A stretch of DNA of 18,416 nt from Euryarchaeota archaeon UBA171 (lineage in GTDB: Archaea; Thermoplasmatota; Poseidoniia; Poseidoniales; Thalassarchaeaceae), in the NCBI GenBank assembly GCA_002497295.1, contig DANO01000005.1:1-18416 (forward strand), written 5' to 3'. Numbering within the stretch: the first letter of the stretch is position 1; every line of letters begins with the position of its first letter. The notes below the pieces were generated by a model. It saw only the letters and a list, made by a program, of their open reading frames with translations, did no database searches and had not been told where the DNA came from. Position numbers and translations under genes: made by a program. Shown here piece after piece: positions 1 to 6,815 of the stretch.

Positions 1-49
1 ATACTACATACCTGAACAACGTATGAATGAAACGGGTTCCAGCATCATG

Positions 50-508
50 CTAAGCACCTCGTACAATTCCTTTCTCGATTTTCATATAGGCTATGAGGAC
101 ACCTAGTAATCTACCGCAAGATTTCCCATGTTCTGTAAGTCGATATGTCACTCTTATAGGCGGACCTTCTTCCACTATCCGGTCAACAAGACCATTCTTT
201 TGACAGGCACTCAATTTGTCGGAGAGCGTTCTGCTACTGATGCCTCTCAATAGAGTACGCATTTCATTAAATCGGCGATCACCAGCAATGTACAGCGCAG
301 CAAGAATTTCAATCGTCCACCTTGAACTAAATATCTCGAAGCACTCCACGGCCGCATCGACTTCCCATTCAATAGACGTCATAGGATCTGCATACTCTTC
401 GAATTTATTACGAATCATACCTCCAGTCGTTTTTACATCCTCAATGTACTCCAAGATCTTGACGATATCGTTTTTCTCCATCTTCTTAGGCTTGAAGCTG
501 CGGTCCAT
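50..508 (-). CDS. HxlR-family winged-helix transcriptional regulator
   Basis: A 152-residue DNA-binding regulator, cytoplasmic. The HxlR core runs from about residue 58 to the end: SSRWTIEILAAL, then RRFNEMRTLLRGISSRTLSD (recognition helix region), then the wing RVTYRLTEHGK. Family members are usually about 100-120 residues, so this one carries an N-terminal extension of some 45 residues rich in charged residues. The cysteine commonly found 13 residues before the core Trp is an Asp here; a different Cys lies 8 before the Trp. Redox sensing through the usual Cys is therefore doubtful (inference). The ATG at 508 is chosen because a TATA-like element lies about 26 bases upstream, which suits a leaderless transcript; Met10 is an alternative. 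It diverges from a pair of small ORFs and may control them or itself. Its ligand and targets are unknown. Confidence 0.9.
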   Translation of the reverse strand: MDRSFKPKKMEKNDIVKILEYIEDVKTTGGMIRNKFEEYADPMTSIEWEVDAAVECFEIFSSRWTIEILAALYIAGDRRFNEMRTLLRGISSRTLSDKLSACQKNGLVDRIVEEGPPIRVTYRLTEHGKSCGRLLGVLIAYMKIEKGIVRGA

Positions 509-531
509 GGTGCTTCAAAAATCATCTAGTG

Positions 532-537
532 TATAAA
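532..537 (-). promoter_or_regulatory. TATA-like box for the HxlR regulator
   Basis: On the minus strand this reads TTTATA, centred about 26 bases upstream of the A of the start codon at 508. That is the archaeal TATA-to-start-site distance, so transcription probably begins at or next to the ATG (leaderless mRNA). No Shine-Dalgarno sequence precedes the ATG, which agrees. Confidence 0.55.
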
Positions 538-571
538 CAAAACCTCGGTGTTGACATGTAAACTTCATCAT

Positions 572-585
572 TCATATAGGTATGA
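572..585 (+). promoter_or_regulatory. TATA-like element inside a small inverted repeat, candidate operator
   Basis: The sequence TCATA, four bases (TAGG), then TATGA forms a 14-base inverted repeat between the divergent HxlR gene and the small ORFs. The CATATAGG within it could act as a TATA box, placing a start site near position 600, followed by a leader of about 30 bases with a Shine-Dalgarno site. A dimeric winged-helix regulator encoded next door could bind such a palindrome. Binding itself is inference. Confidence 0.35.
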
Positions 586-619
586 TCTGAGCCGGTGCTG
601 AAATAACACCAAGTTGTAT

Positions 620-624
620 GGAGG
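620..624 (+). promoter_or_regulatory. Shine-Dalgarno site GGAGG for the first small ORF
   Basis: GGAGG lies 8 bases before the ATG at 633 and selects that ATG over the in-frame ATG at 618, which overlaps the site itself. Confidence 0.55.
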
Positions 625-632
625 AAGTTAAT

Positions 633-743
633 ATGGATAGATGGCTAGAGAGTTGGGCAGAAGAAGCAATCGAGATTGAGAATCTGAGCGAGAAGAAGTC
701 GTCTCTAATGGTGATGGCAATTTCTCTATTCAACAGGAGATGA
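633..743 (+). CDS. Small ORF A, 36 residues, function unknown
   Basis: The short ORF starts MDRWLESWAEEAIEIENL and ends SLFNRR before a TGA. A strong Shine-Dalgarno GGAGG with 8-base spacing and an upstream TATA-like element support expression. The composition is that of an amphipathic helix, with no signal peptide or clear membrane segment. It is followed within 4 bases by a second short ORF in the next frame, and the two joined would read as a natural protein of about 68 residues, so it may be the first half of a frameshifted gene. I do not recognise the family. The next gene downstream, on the other strand, is an acyl-CoA beta-oxidation enzyme. Confidence 0.45.
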   Translation: MDRWLESWAEEAIEIENLSEKKSSLMVMAISLFNRR

Positions 744-747
744 TGAT

Positions 748-840
748 TTGAGTCGGAAGGAAATAATCGATCTTGTTGTTCGCGCTATTGCAGAATACAG
801 AGCACCCGCTTGGGTTCAAAGCCCAAGAAGAAAGTACTAG
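748..840 (+). CDS. Small ORF B, 30 residues, or second half of a frameshifted gene
   Basis: The ORF starts at TTG 748 with a GGAG at 736-739 (8-base spacing) and reads SRKEIIDLVVRAIAEYRAP followed by a basic tail. Its stop overlaps the stop of the convergent dehydrogenase/hydratase gene by a few bases. The helix plus basic tail faintly recalls the small extra subunits of biotin-dependent acyl-CoA carboxylases, but this rests on composition only and no carboxylase gene is in view. The frame is open back to 715, so the sequence GDDD joins it smoothly to ORF A if one base is skipped near 737-740. Confidence 0.4.
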   Translation: MSRKEIIDLVVRAIAEYRAPAWVQSPRRKY

Positions 841-2894
841 GCACCATCGAAAGAAACCCTCGAGCCCTCTAGGACTGATTTCAAGCCCTTGAGCGCATCA
901 TTGGTCGAGAAGATTGCATCTAGCCCGTCCAATTCTGCTTGTAGGCCAATTCCGCGATCTTCTCTCGATTCATTTGCGATTTCGATTAGATCCGCAGCCA
1001 TCTGGATCGCTATGGGGGCATTCCTCGAAATCAGTTTAGCCTGTCTGCTCAAGAAATGATTGCTCATATCAAATGAACCTGATATCATCGACTCCATGCT
1101 CTCTAGAGTGTACGATGAGAGAATATTTCCTATCTTTTCTGATTCACCCAATCTCGGCGAGTAGGGGTAGCCGTATGGTTCAGTAGTCCCATCAGAAGCG
1201 TCCATCACTGCTTTTTCTATATCAGAAAATGCAACAACTTCTGTAAGATAGCCCATGGACAAGGCGTCTTCTGAACCCATCCAATTACCTGCTATTATGG
1301 CATATCTAGCACATTCTGCACCAGCGATTTGCACTGCACGTTGCGTCCCTCCAAGTCCTGGATAAATTCCTATTCCAGTTTCGGGGAATCGAAGCATCGT
1401 CTTCGGAACCCCAATTCGATGATCACAGCAAAGAGCAAGTTCCAACCCCCCTCCTAGAGCCAGGCCAGAAATCAGCGCTATAGTGGTCAATCTAGATGAT
1501 TGAATATTATTCAAGATACGATGCCCTTCTTCTGTAAATTCCTGTATTTCATGAATTCGATTCGATTCAATCCTATCAACAAAGAACTTGATGTCTGCAC
1601 CTGCCACGAATGCCTTTCCAGCACCTCTGAAAACTGCCGTTTTGATTGAATGATTAGATTCTATGTCTTCCCATATTTCCCCAAGCTGGGCCATCACTTC
1701 TACGTTCAGTGCATTCATTGCTTCTGGGCGATTGAATGTTATTGTTGCAATTTCACCATCAAGATTCAAATCAAAGAAATCGAATTTGAATGGCTCAGAG
1801 CCCTGTTCTATCAGCAATGATGGGGTTTCCATTGAAGCTAATGAAGCGTATTCAGATGCCAGTTTTGAGGCCAAATCAACCCCCATCGAATTTGCCATTT
1901 CGAAAGGGCCCTTTGCCCATCTCAATCCTACTTTAGCCCCTCTATCGACATCTTCCATCGAGCATATCTCTTCTTCGACAATCTGGGAAGATACGCAGAA
2001 TACAGTTCCGAATAAGCGACTTCTAATCACTTCTGAGGATTCCTGTTCGCATGCCTCAGGCCCTGAAAGGTCCCATTCCATGCCTTCATCTACCAGTTTA
2101 CGTAGACAGTCTGCACCAGTGAAGCGATCAGTATCTAGCTGTGTAGCCAAGTAGTCCGTTGAATGGAGGGCTATTGATGGACCTGTGAGATTCATAAGGG
2201 CAAATGGCCCCATACCTATGCCAAAGGATTCTCTAGCAATTGCATCTATCTGGGCAGGGGTCCCTATGCCATCCTCATACAAGATGCATGCCTCGTTCAA
2301 CCATGGCACGAAGAATCGATTAACAACGAATCCAGGCCTGTCTTTACAAACTATCACAACTTTCCCCATAGCCCTGCAATACTGCACCACGGCTTTGATT
2401 GAAGAATCAGAAGTTGATGAAGAGGGGATGACTTCCACAAGTCTATTTTTTGCTGGATGATAGAAGAAATGCAATCCAATGAAGCGATCGGGACGATCTG
2501 ACATCAAGGAAAGCTGTTCTACTGATAATGACGAGGTATTCGTTGCTATGATCGTCTTTTCACTACAAGACGATGAAAGACCTTGTAACACTGATCTTTT
2601 AACTTCCAAATCTTCGAATACTGCCTCTATGACTAGATCCGTCTGCCCATCTATCGATTCCACGCCCACAGCGCCGGAAACCCTCGATAGCGTATTTTTG
2701 GAATCAGAATCGCTGAGAATCCTCCTCTCGACCGCCTCATCAAGGAAGCCCTCAATTGTCATGATCCCCCTATCAATAAACTCCTTTTCTCTGTCAATCA
2801 TCTGAACCATGAATCCCTCCTGAGCAGATTTCTGAGCTATGCCGGAACCCATGTTACCCGCCCCCACTACGGCGATACGTTCGATTGGATGCAT
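837..2894 (-). CDS. 3-hydroxyacyl-CoA dehydrogenase / enoyl-CoA hydratase fusion
   Basis: A bifunctional beta-oxidation or crotonyl-CoA enzyme of 685 residues: it hydrates enoyl-CoA to (S)-3-hydroxyacyl-CoA and oxidises that with NAD+. The N-terminal Rossmann domain has GAGNMG (11-16). Catalytic Ser121 (NTSSL), His142 (GLHFF) and Glu154 (LVEVI) keep the same spacing as human HCDH. The dehydrogenase C-terminal domain follows (about 185-365). The hydratase domain (about 375-620) has an oxyanion-hole segment FVAGADIKF and both catalytic Glu, Glu485 in GGGLELAL and Glu505 in FPETG, 20 apart as in rat crotonase. The dehydrogenase-first order is the archaeal type, opposite to bacterial FadB/FadJ. 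I chose the ATG at 2894, just before the first Rossmann strand. The frame stays open to a GTG at 2987, but those 31 residues look unlike the family. CAATTATC at 2945-2951 could be its TATA box. It is cytoplasmic. Confidence 0.9.
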   Translation of the reverse strand: MHPIERIAVVGAGNMGSGIAQKSAQEGFMVQMIDREKEFIDRGIMTIEGFLDEAVERRILSDSDSKNTLSRVSGAVGVESIDGQTDLVIEAVFEDLEVKRSVLQGLSSSCSEKTIIATNTSSLSVEQLSLMSDRPDRFIGLHFFYHPAKNRLVEVIPSSSTSDSSIKAVVQYCRAMGKVVIVCKDRPGFVVNRFFVPWLNEACILYEDGIGTPAQIDAIARESFGIGMGPFALMNLTGPSIALHSTDYLATQLDTDRFTGADCLRKLVDEGMEWDLSGPEACEQESSEVIRSRLFGTVFCVSSQIVEEEICSMEDVDRGAKVGLRWAKGPFEMANSMGVDLASKLASEYASLASMETPSLLIEQGSEPFKFDFFDLNLDGEIATITFNRPEAMNALNVEVMAQLGEIWEDIESNHSIKTAVFRGAGKAFVAGADIKFFVDRIESNRIHEIQEFTEEGHRILNNIQSSRLTTIALISGLALGGGLELALCCDHRIGVPKTMLRFPETGIGIYPGLGGTQRAVQIAGAECARYAIIAGNWMGSEDALSMGYLTEVVAFSDIEKAVMDASDGTTEPYGYPYSPRLGESEKIGNILSSYTLESMESMISGSFDMSNHFLSRQAKLISRNAPIAIQMAADLIEIANESREDRGIGLQAELDGLDAIFSTNDALKGLKSVLEGSRVSFDGA

Positions 2895-2987
2895 GAACAG
2901 CCGTCCCATGGGTATCTCATGAACCAGTCGCTGAGACACTTCCCGATAATTGACAATACTTAGGAGAAACCATAGTTCCCGAATCAC

Positions 2988-3473
2988 ATGGCCGTGGGTC
3001 TAATCGATGCGTTAGTCATCCTGGCGCACCCGTTGGCTGGAATGACTGCAGCCTATTTCTTGTACAAGCAGTGGAGTACGATAAAATCAATCCGCAGAAA
3101 ATCGAATACGTCCACAATGTCCGCCAAACAGAAAGACAAGATTCTGAATAAGCATCAGACTATGGGCAGGAAGGCCCCGTCAATCGTTGCATTCGTAATC
3201 ACCCTCGCCATTGTAGCTGAGATTTACCGTGGTATTGTGATGGATGTGCCATTCTCCGAATTGTTAAGTCTCCATGGCTGGCTGGGCGCACTACTCCTCA
3301 TTGCTACAATATCCATGAGCAAGACTGGAAGGTCGATGTCATCGTCAAAGTCAGAAGACTACCATAAGACCCCTCAGAGAAATATACATTCAAAAATCGG
3401 GGATGCTATGATGTGGCTCTTAGCCTCAATCGTCTTTCTGGGTTTCCTCAGACTCCTCACAGTGCTGGGTTAA
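2988..3473 (+). CDS. Four-helix membrane protein with four conserved-looking histidines
   Basis: A 161-residue integral membrane protein with four predicted helices at about 5-27, 63-85, 92-110 and 137-160. Histidines sit at or near helix ends: His14 (AHPLAG), His56 (KHQTMG), His96 (LHGWLG) and His134 (IHSKIG). The HxxxG pattern in four helices resembles small b-type cytochrome-like families (DUF4079 or cytochrome b561 style), so it may bind heme and pass electrons in the membrane. That is inference from pattern, not a confirmed family match. A basic, serine-rich loop (30-55) follows helix 1. The ATG at 2988 has little upstream leader and is divergent from the dehydrogenase/hydratase gene. 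Confidence 0.75.
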   Translation: MAVGLIDALVILAHPLAGMTAAYFLYKQWSTIKSIRRKSNTSTMSAKQKDKILNKHQTMGRKAPSIVAFVITLAIVAEIYRGIVMDVPFSELLSLHGWLGALLLIATISMSKTGRSMSSSKSEDYHKTPQRNIHSKIGDAMMWLLASIVFLGFLRLLTVLG

Positions 3474-3501
3474 GCCTAAGCCAAACAAGTCTTGATTTGA
3501 C

Positions 3502-4773
3502 TCATTCTTCTTCCGCTTGGAGAGGAGATCTATTTGGAAAGATTGCTTCGCTGATAAAGTCGGCCTGGGATTGAGGGCCCAATTCCAACTCTGAAATTCG
3601 TGCTCTTCCAGCCAATTTCCATCGATCAGCTACCTCGGGATCGCCTGCCTCTTCAATCGCTAGATGCCACGCCGTTGCATCTCCCCTGGGCAAGAGCCTC
3701 CCACATACCCCATCCACAATCGAGTCTCTAAAACCACCTTCATCTACGAACAATGCAGGAACCCCGATCGATAGCGCTTCGATAGCAGTCAGACCAAAAG
3801 GCTCGCCATGAGCCATGGAAATGACGGCACGGGACCTTCTCATAATAGCGATTAATTGGCTTAAATCGAGGTCGCTGTAGGTCCATAGTTCCACATCACA
3901 ACTTTTGGCATGTTCTCTCAAAGCGTAGAGGTCTTCATCCGAACCCCTCCCAATGATGGCTAGTCCAACTTCTGAACCTTCTAACATGGAGATGCATTCC
4001 CAAATACCCTTCACCCAATTAAAACCGCCTATGGTGACCACCCATGGAGGTTCGGGAAGGTCCTCCACCTCTTTCCATGCTCCTTCCTCTCTGTCCGTCT
4101 CCTTTCTGGAAAATTCTTTGGAAGAGACATTAGGCCGAATTACTCCTGCTTCAAATCCATAGGTAGAAAGAAACTTCTCAGCACTATATGCCGAGTTAGC
4201 AGAAATAACTACATTAGGCGATGAAGCCATCTTTTTCACCATTCTTCTGTCAGAGAATTTAGCAAAAGAAAGTGCGATACGAGTAAGGAAAAGCGGTCTT
4301 CTGGGCCGACCTCTGATATCTAGATGAAGCACATCCTCGTACAAACCACGATCAGGCTCAAGGTAGTGAACATTTACGGATTTAGATGAATCGATAAGAC
4401 GTAGTATGCCCAGAGAGCCATCTCCGCTGACAAGGTGAACCCCATCTACTTCGGACACTCTTTCCTTTATGTCCGGGATTGAAGCCCACTGCTGAAATGA
4501 CCCTCTTTGCTTCCTATGTAAGATTTCATTCAATCCCCCTCGAGGCACTATCCACGGATCCTCCGGATGAAGTAGATCGATACTGAGATCGGAGCATATA
4601 TTCACAAGCTCCTCTGAAGGTCTTAGAGTGGCGACTGAGACGATAAAACGTTCACACAAGGCTGGAATGACTCTGATGAGATCACGCTCGGCACCACCCA
4701 TCGGTTCGAAACATCCCTTAGCCACTAGTAGGCTTGGTTTGCTTTCCGTCCCGACCGCCAGCCGAGTTTGCAT
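3502..4773 (-). CDS. GT-B fold glycosyltransferase, GT4-like
   Basis: A cytoplasmic or membrane-associated sugar transferase of 423 residues. The N-terminal half begins LLVAKGCFEPMGGAERDL, the usual first strand and glycine-rich loop of GT4 enzymes. The C-terminal half has VTIGGFNWVKGI (start of the donor domain), LAIIGRGSD, and the E-x7-E motif EPFGLTAIE (Glu324 and Glu332) that holds the nucleotide sugar, followed by GVPALFVDEGGFRD. Donor and acceptor cannot be told. The ATG at 4773 is supported by GAGGA six bases upstream and a TATA-like GATATAC further up. It lies 66 bases after a second glycosyltransferase on the same strand, so the two probably build one glycan (cell-surface glycolipid or protein glycosylation). 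Confidence 0.88.
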   Translation of the reverse strand: MQTRLAVGTESKPSLLVAKGCFEPMGGAERDLIRVIPALCERFIVSVATLRPSEELVNICSDLSIDLLHPEDPWIVPRGGLNEILHRKQRGSFQQWASIPDIKERVSEVDGVHLVSGDGSLGILRLIDSSKSVNVHYLEPDRGLYEDVLHLDIRGRPRRPLFLTRIALSFAKFSDRRMVKKMASSPNVVISANSAYSAEKFLSTYGFEAGVIRPNVSSKEFSRKETDREEGAWKEVEDLPEPPWVVTIGGFNWVKGIWECISMLEGSEVGLAIIGRGSDEDLYALREHAKSCDVELWTYSDLDLSQLIAIMRRSRAVISMAHGEPFGLTAIEALSIGVPALFVDEGGFRDSIVDGVCGRLLPRGDATAWHLAIEEAGDPEVADRWKLAGRARISELELGPQSQADFISEAIFPNRSPLQAEEE

Positions 4774-4779
4774 GCTGCT

Positions 4780-4784
4780 TCCTC
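4780..4784 (-). promoter_or_regulatory. Shine-Dalgarno site for the downstream glycosyltransferase
   Basis: GAGGA on the minus strand lies six bases before the ATG at 4773. It fixes that start and shows that this gene uses leadered translation. Confidence 0.5.
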
Positions 4785-4810
4785 TAGCAGATACTTATTG
4801 TCGCTTCCGG

Positions 4811-4820
4811 AGTATATCTG
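4811..4820 (-). promoter_or_regulatory. TATA-like box between the two glycosyltransferase genes
   Basis: CAGATATACT on the minus strand would place a transcription start about 16 bases before the ATG at 4773, leaving room for the GAGGA site. The second glycosyltransferase may therefore have its own promoter as well as read-through from the first. Confidence 0.4.
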
Positions 4821-4839
4821 CTCGCGATTGAGCAGAGAA

Positions 4840-5964
4840 TCACTTGTTTACAGCATCATTGTAGGCTGCTTCAATCTTGTCAGCTACATTGGGCCATAGG
4901 TACATTTCTGCCAGATTACGACCATTTTTCGACCATGAATTCTTCTGCTCATCTTCAGCCATGGATAGGCGCGACATTGCAAGTTTACATTGCATCGAAC
5001 TGTTTGATTGAAATGTGATTCCGAAACCACCCTTTTCGACAAAGTCGCCCAACCCGTTAACATCTGCCATGGCAACTGGGAGTCCAGTCCATGCCCCCTC
5101 CAGCAATATTGCAGGTAACCCTTCAAACCGTGAAGGAAGCACAAGGCCTGATGCATTTTCCAATAGCCATGACTTCTCCTCCTCATCAACGAGCCCCAGG
5201 TGATGAAGACCAGATTCAGAAGGTGAATTAGAGGCATCGATCACATCCTGCTCCATGGGTCCAGTCCCTGCAACTATCAGTCCATGCCCATTACGCTCGT
5301 TATCGTCCATGGAACCCCATGCATCGAGCAGGATGTCAACGCCTTTCTGCTTGGTCAGGCGTGAAAGATAAAGCAAGAACGGACCCTTAGGAGCCTCTTT
5401 AGGACGTCTACGAGAATCATGAGGGGGCTCAAATCCAGTCGGGATTATCCTGATCTCCCCTTTTGCACCCTTCGATCTAAGCAGGTCTCCAAAGTAGGGC
5501 CTCAACGCAATAATAATTTCAGAAGAAGAGAGCGTCCTGTTACCTTGTAAAGACCATCTCATTCGTTTTATCAATCTACCAATAAACGTCGATTTCACGT
5601 AGTCGTTATGGTATGTCGTTACAATGGGAATGCCCATCTTAGAGGCCTTTAGAGCTGTTTTTCTGATTAGTATAGGCAACGTATCGTGAAGATGCACGAT
5701 ATCAAAATCAGACATGTCAAGATTCTTTACAGAAACAACAGGATCAACCCCTCCAAGCACCGAGATCGCAGGAATACGCACGACAGAAATTCCGTGCCTG
5801 GAGAATTCCCTCTCATTATGCTCAGGAACATCTGCGCACCAGACTGTGACCTTGTGTCCTTTTGCGACAAGTTCCCTGCCGAGTAACTCGACGTGCCTGT
5901 CTCCTCCTCCGACATGTGGCCAGAACCAGACATGGACCAAGAGTATGTTGAGGCGACCAGTCAC
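4840..5964 (-). CDS. GT4-family glycosyltransferase
   Basis: A GT-B sugar transferase of 374 residues from the chosen GTG. It opens with NILLVHVWFWPHVGGGDRHV, the first strand and glycine-rich loop of GT4 proteins, then VTTYHNDYVKS in the acceptor domain. The donor half has FLLYLSRLTKQKGVDILLDA, LIVAGTGPME and the E-x7-E motif EGLPAILLE followed by GAWTGLPVAMADVNGLGDFV. The frame is open to a TTG at 6039 but has no ATG; GTGs at 5970 and 5964 sit directly before the first strand, and a TATA-like AAGATATAGG lies about 21 bases further up. The start is therefore uncertain. It is divergent from the ABC operon and upstream of another glycosyltransferase, with which it probably acts. Donor sugar and acceptor are unknown. 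Confidence 0.88.
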   Translation of the reverse strand: MTGRLNILLVHVWFWPHVGGGDRHVELLGRELVAKGHKVTVWCADVPEHNEREFSRHGISVVRIPAISVLGGVDPVVSVKNLDMSDFDIVHLHDTLPILIRKTALKASKMGIPIVTTYHNDYVKSTFIGRLIKRMRWSLQGNRTLSSSEIIIALRPYFGDLLRSKGAKGEIRIIPTGFEPPHDSRRRPKEAPKGPFLLYLSRLTKQKGVDILLDAWGSMDDNERNGHGLIVAGTGPMEQDVIDASNSPSESGLHHLGLVDEEEKSWLLENASGLVLPSRFEGLPAILLEGAWTGLPVAMADVNGLGDFVEKGGFGITFQSNSSMQCKLAMSRLSMAEDEQKNSWSKNGRNLAEMYLWPNVADKIEAAYNDAVNK

Positions 5965-6086
5965 ACCCACAGGACGTAGTCCTATATCTTCAATCGTATC
6001 CCTGATGGTCCAAGGGGCATATGCATAATCAAGTAACAACCAAACTAGACGAAGAATGATAACGCTTAGTTTTCCGCACGGACGAT

Positions 6087-6815
6087 ATGCTCCTAGAGGT
6101 GACGAGTCTGAAGAAGGGATTCGGCTCGGGCTCTAGTAGGCTCGAGGTCTTGAAAGGAGTCGATCTTTCCATGAAAAGGGGGGAATTAGTTGCCTTGATG
6201 GGACCCTCTGGTTGCGGCAAGTCAACACTTCTGAACATCATCGGCGGTCTCTTGAAGGGTGACTCGGGCAGTATCAAGATTAATGCCGATCCCCCGATGA
6301 AGTATGGCACGAAATCCCCGAGTCAAGTCATCGAAGTCAGAAGAAAGGGCGTGGGCTGGATTTTCCAGGATTTCCATCTTCTTGACCACATTACGTCCTT
6401 GGAGAATGTGATACTGTCGCTTGAACTAGCTGGCATGAGTTCTGAAGTCGCAGAGCAGAGGGCCATATCGGCCATGGAAAGAGTGGACCTCTCTGAGAGA
6501 ATGAGATTCATGCCCAATGAACTATCTGGCGGACAACAGCAGCGCGTCGCCGTCGCACGTGCCATCGCAGGATCCAGGCCACTTCTGCTAGCCGATGAAC
6601 CAACGGGCAATCTCGATGTGAAAGCGGGGGAATCAGTAATCGAATTATTCAAGGAGCTCTGTTCCGACCCCGATGATCCGATTTCTGTGTTGATGGTAAC
6701 TCACGATCCACTCCTGGCATCAAAGGCAGATCGGATGCTTCTGATGAGGGATGGCGTCACTGCAAGTTCCGACATAAGGTCTGCATGGGGGGAAGATGCG
6801 GGGGTCGAGACATGA
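6087..6815 (+). CDS. ABC transporter ATPase, LolD/MacB type
   Basis: A cytoplasmic nucleotide-binding subunit of 242 residues that powers the FtsX-type permease encoded next. All motifs are intact: Walker A GPSGCGKST (39-47), Q-loop FQDFHLLD, signature LSGGQQQRVAVARA, Walker B LLLADEPTGNLD with its Glu, and the H-loop VTHD. The signature and the family-typical ADEPTGNLD place it with the LolD/FtsE/MacB group, whose members extract lipids or lipoproteins, export substrates, or work as mechanotransmitters rather than import nutrients. Its stop overlaps the permease start as ATGA, which implies translational coupling. The first residues MLLEVTSLKKGF fit the family start, so the ATG at 6087 is kept. 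The promoter must lie in the 6040-6086 stretch, but no convincing TATA box was seen. Confidence 0.93.
   Translation: MLLEVTSLKKGFGSGSSRLEVLKGVDLSMKRGELVALMGPSGCGKSTLLNIIGGLLKGDSGSIKINADPPMKYGTKSPSQVIEVRRKGVGWIFQDFHLLDHITSLENVILSLELAGMSSEVAEQRAISAMERVDLSERMRFMPNELSGGQQQRVAVARAIAGSRPLLLADEPTGNLDVKAGESVIELFKELCSDPDDPISVLMVTHDPLLASKADRMLLMRDGVTASSDIRSAWGEDAGVET

Noticed and set aside
1663..2805. Plus-strand ORFs antisense to the dehydrogenase/hydratase gene
   Set aside because: They lie wholly opposite a gene with intact catalytic motifs; their translations show no family features and are shadows of its codon pattern.
837..2987. Naming the fusion fadB or fadJ
   Set aside because: In FadB/FadJ the hydratase domain comes first; here the dehydrogenase is first, so those symbols would mislead.
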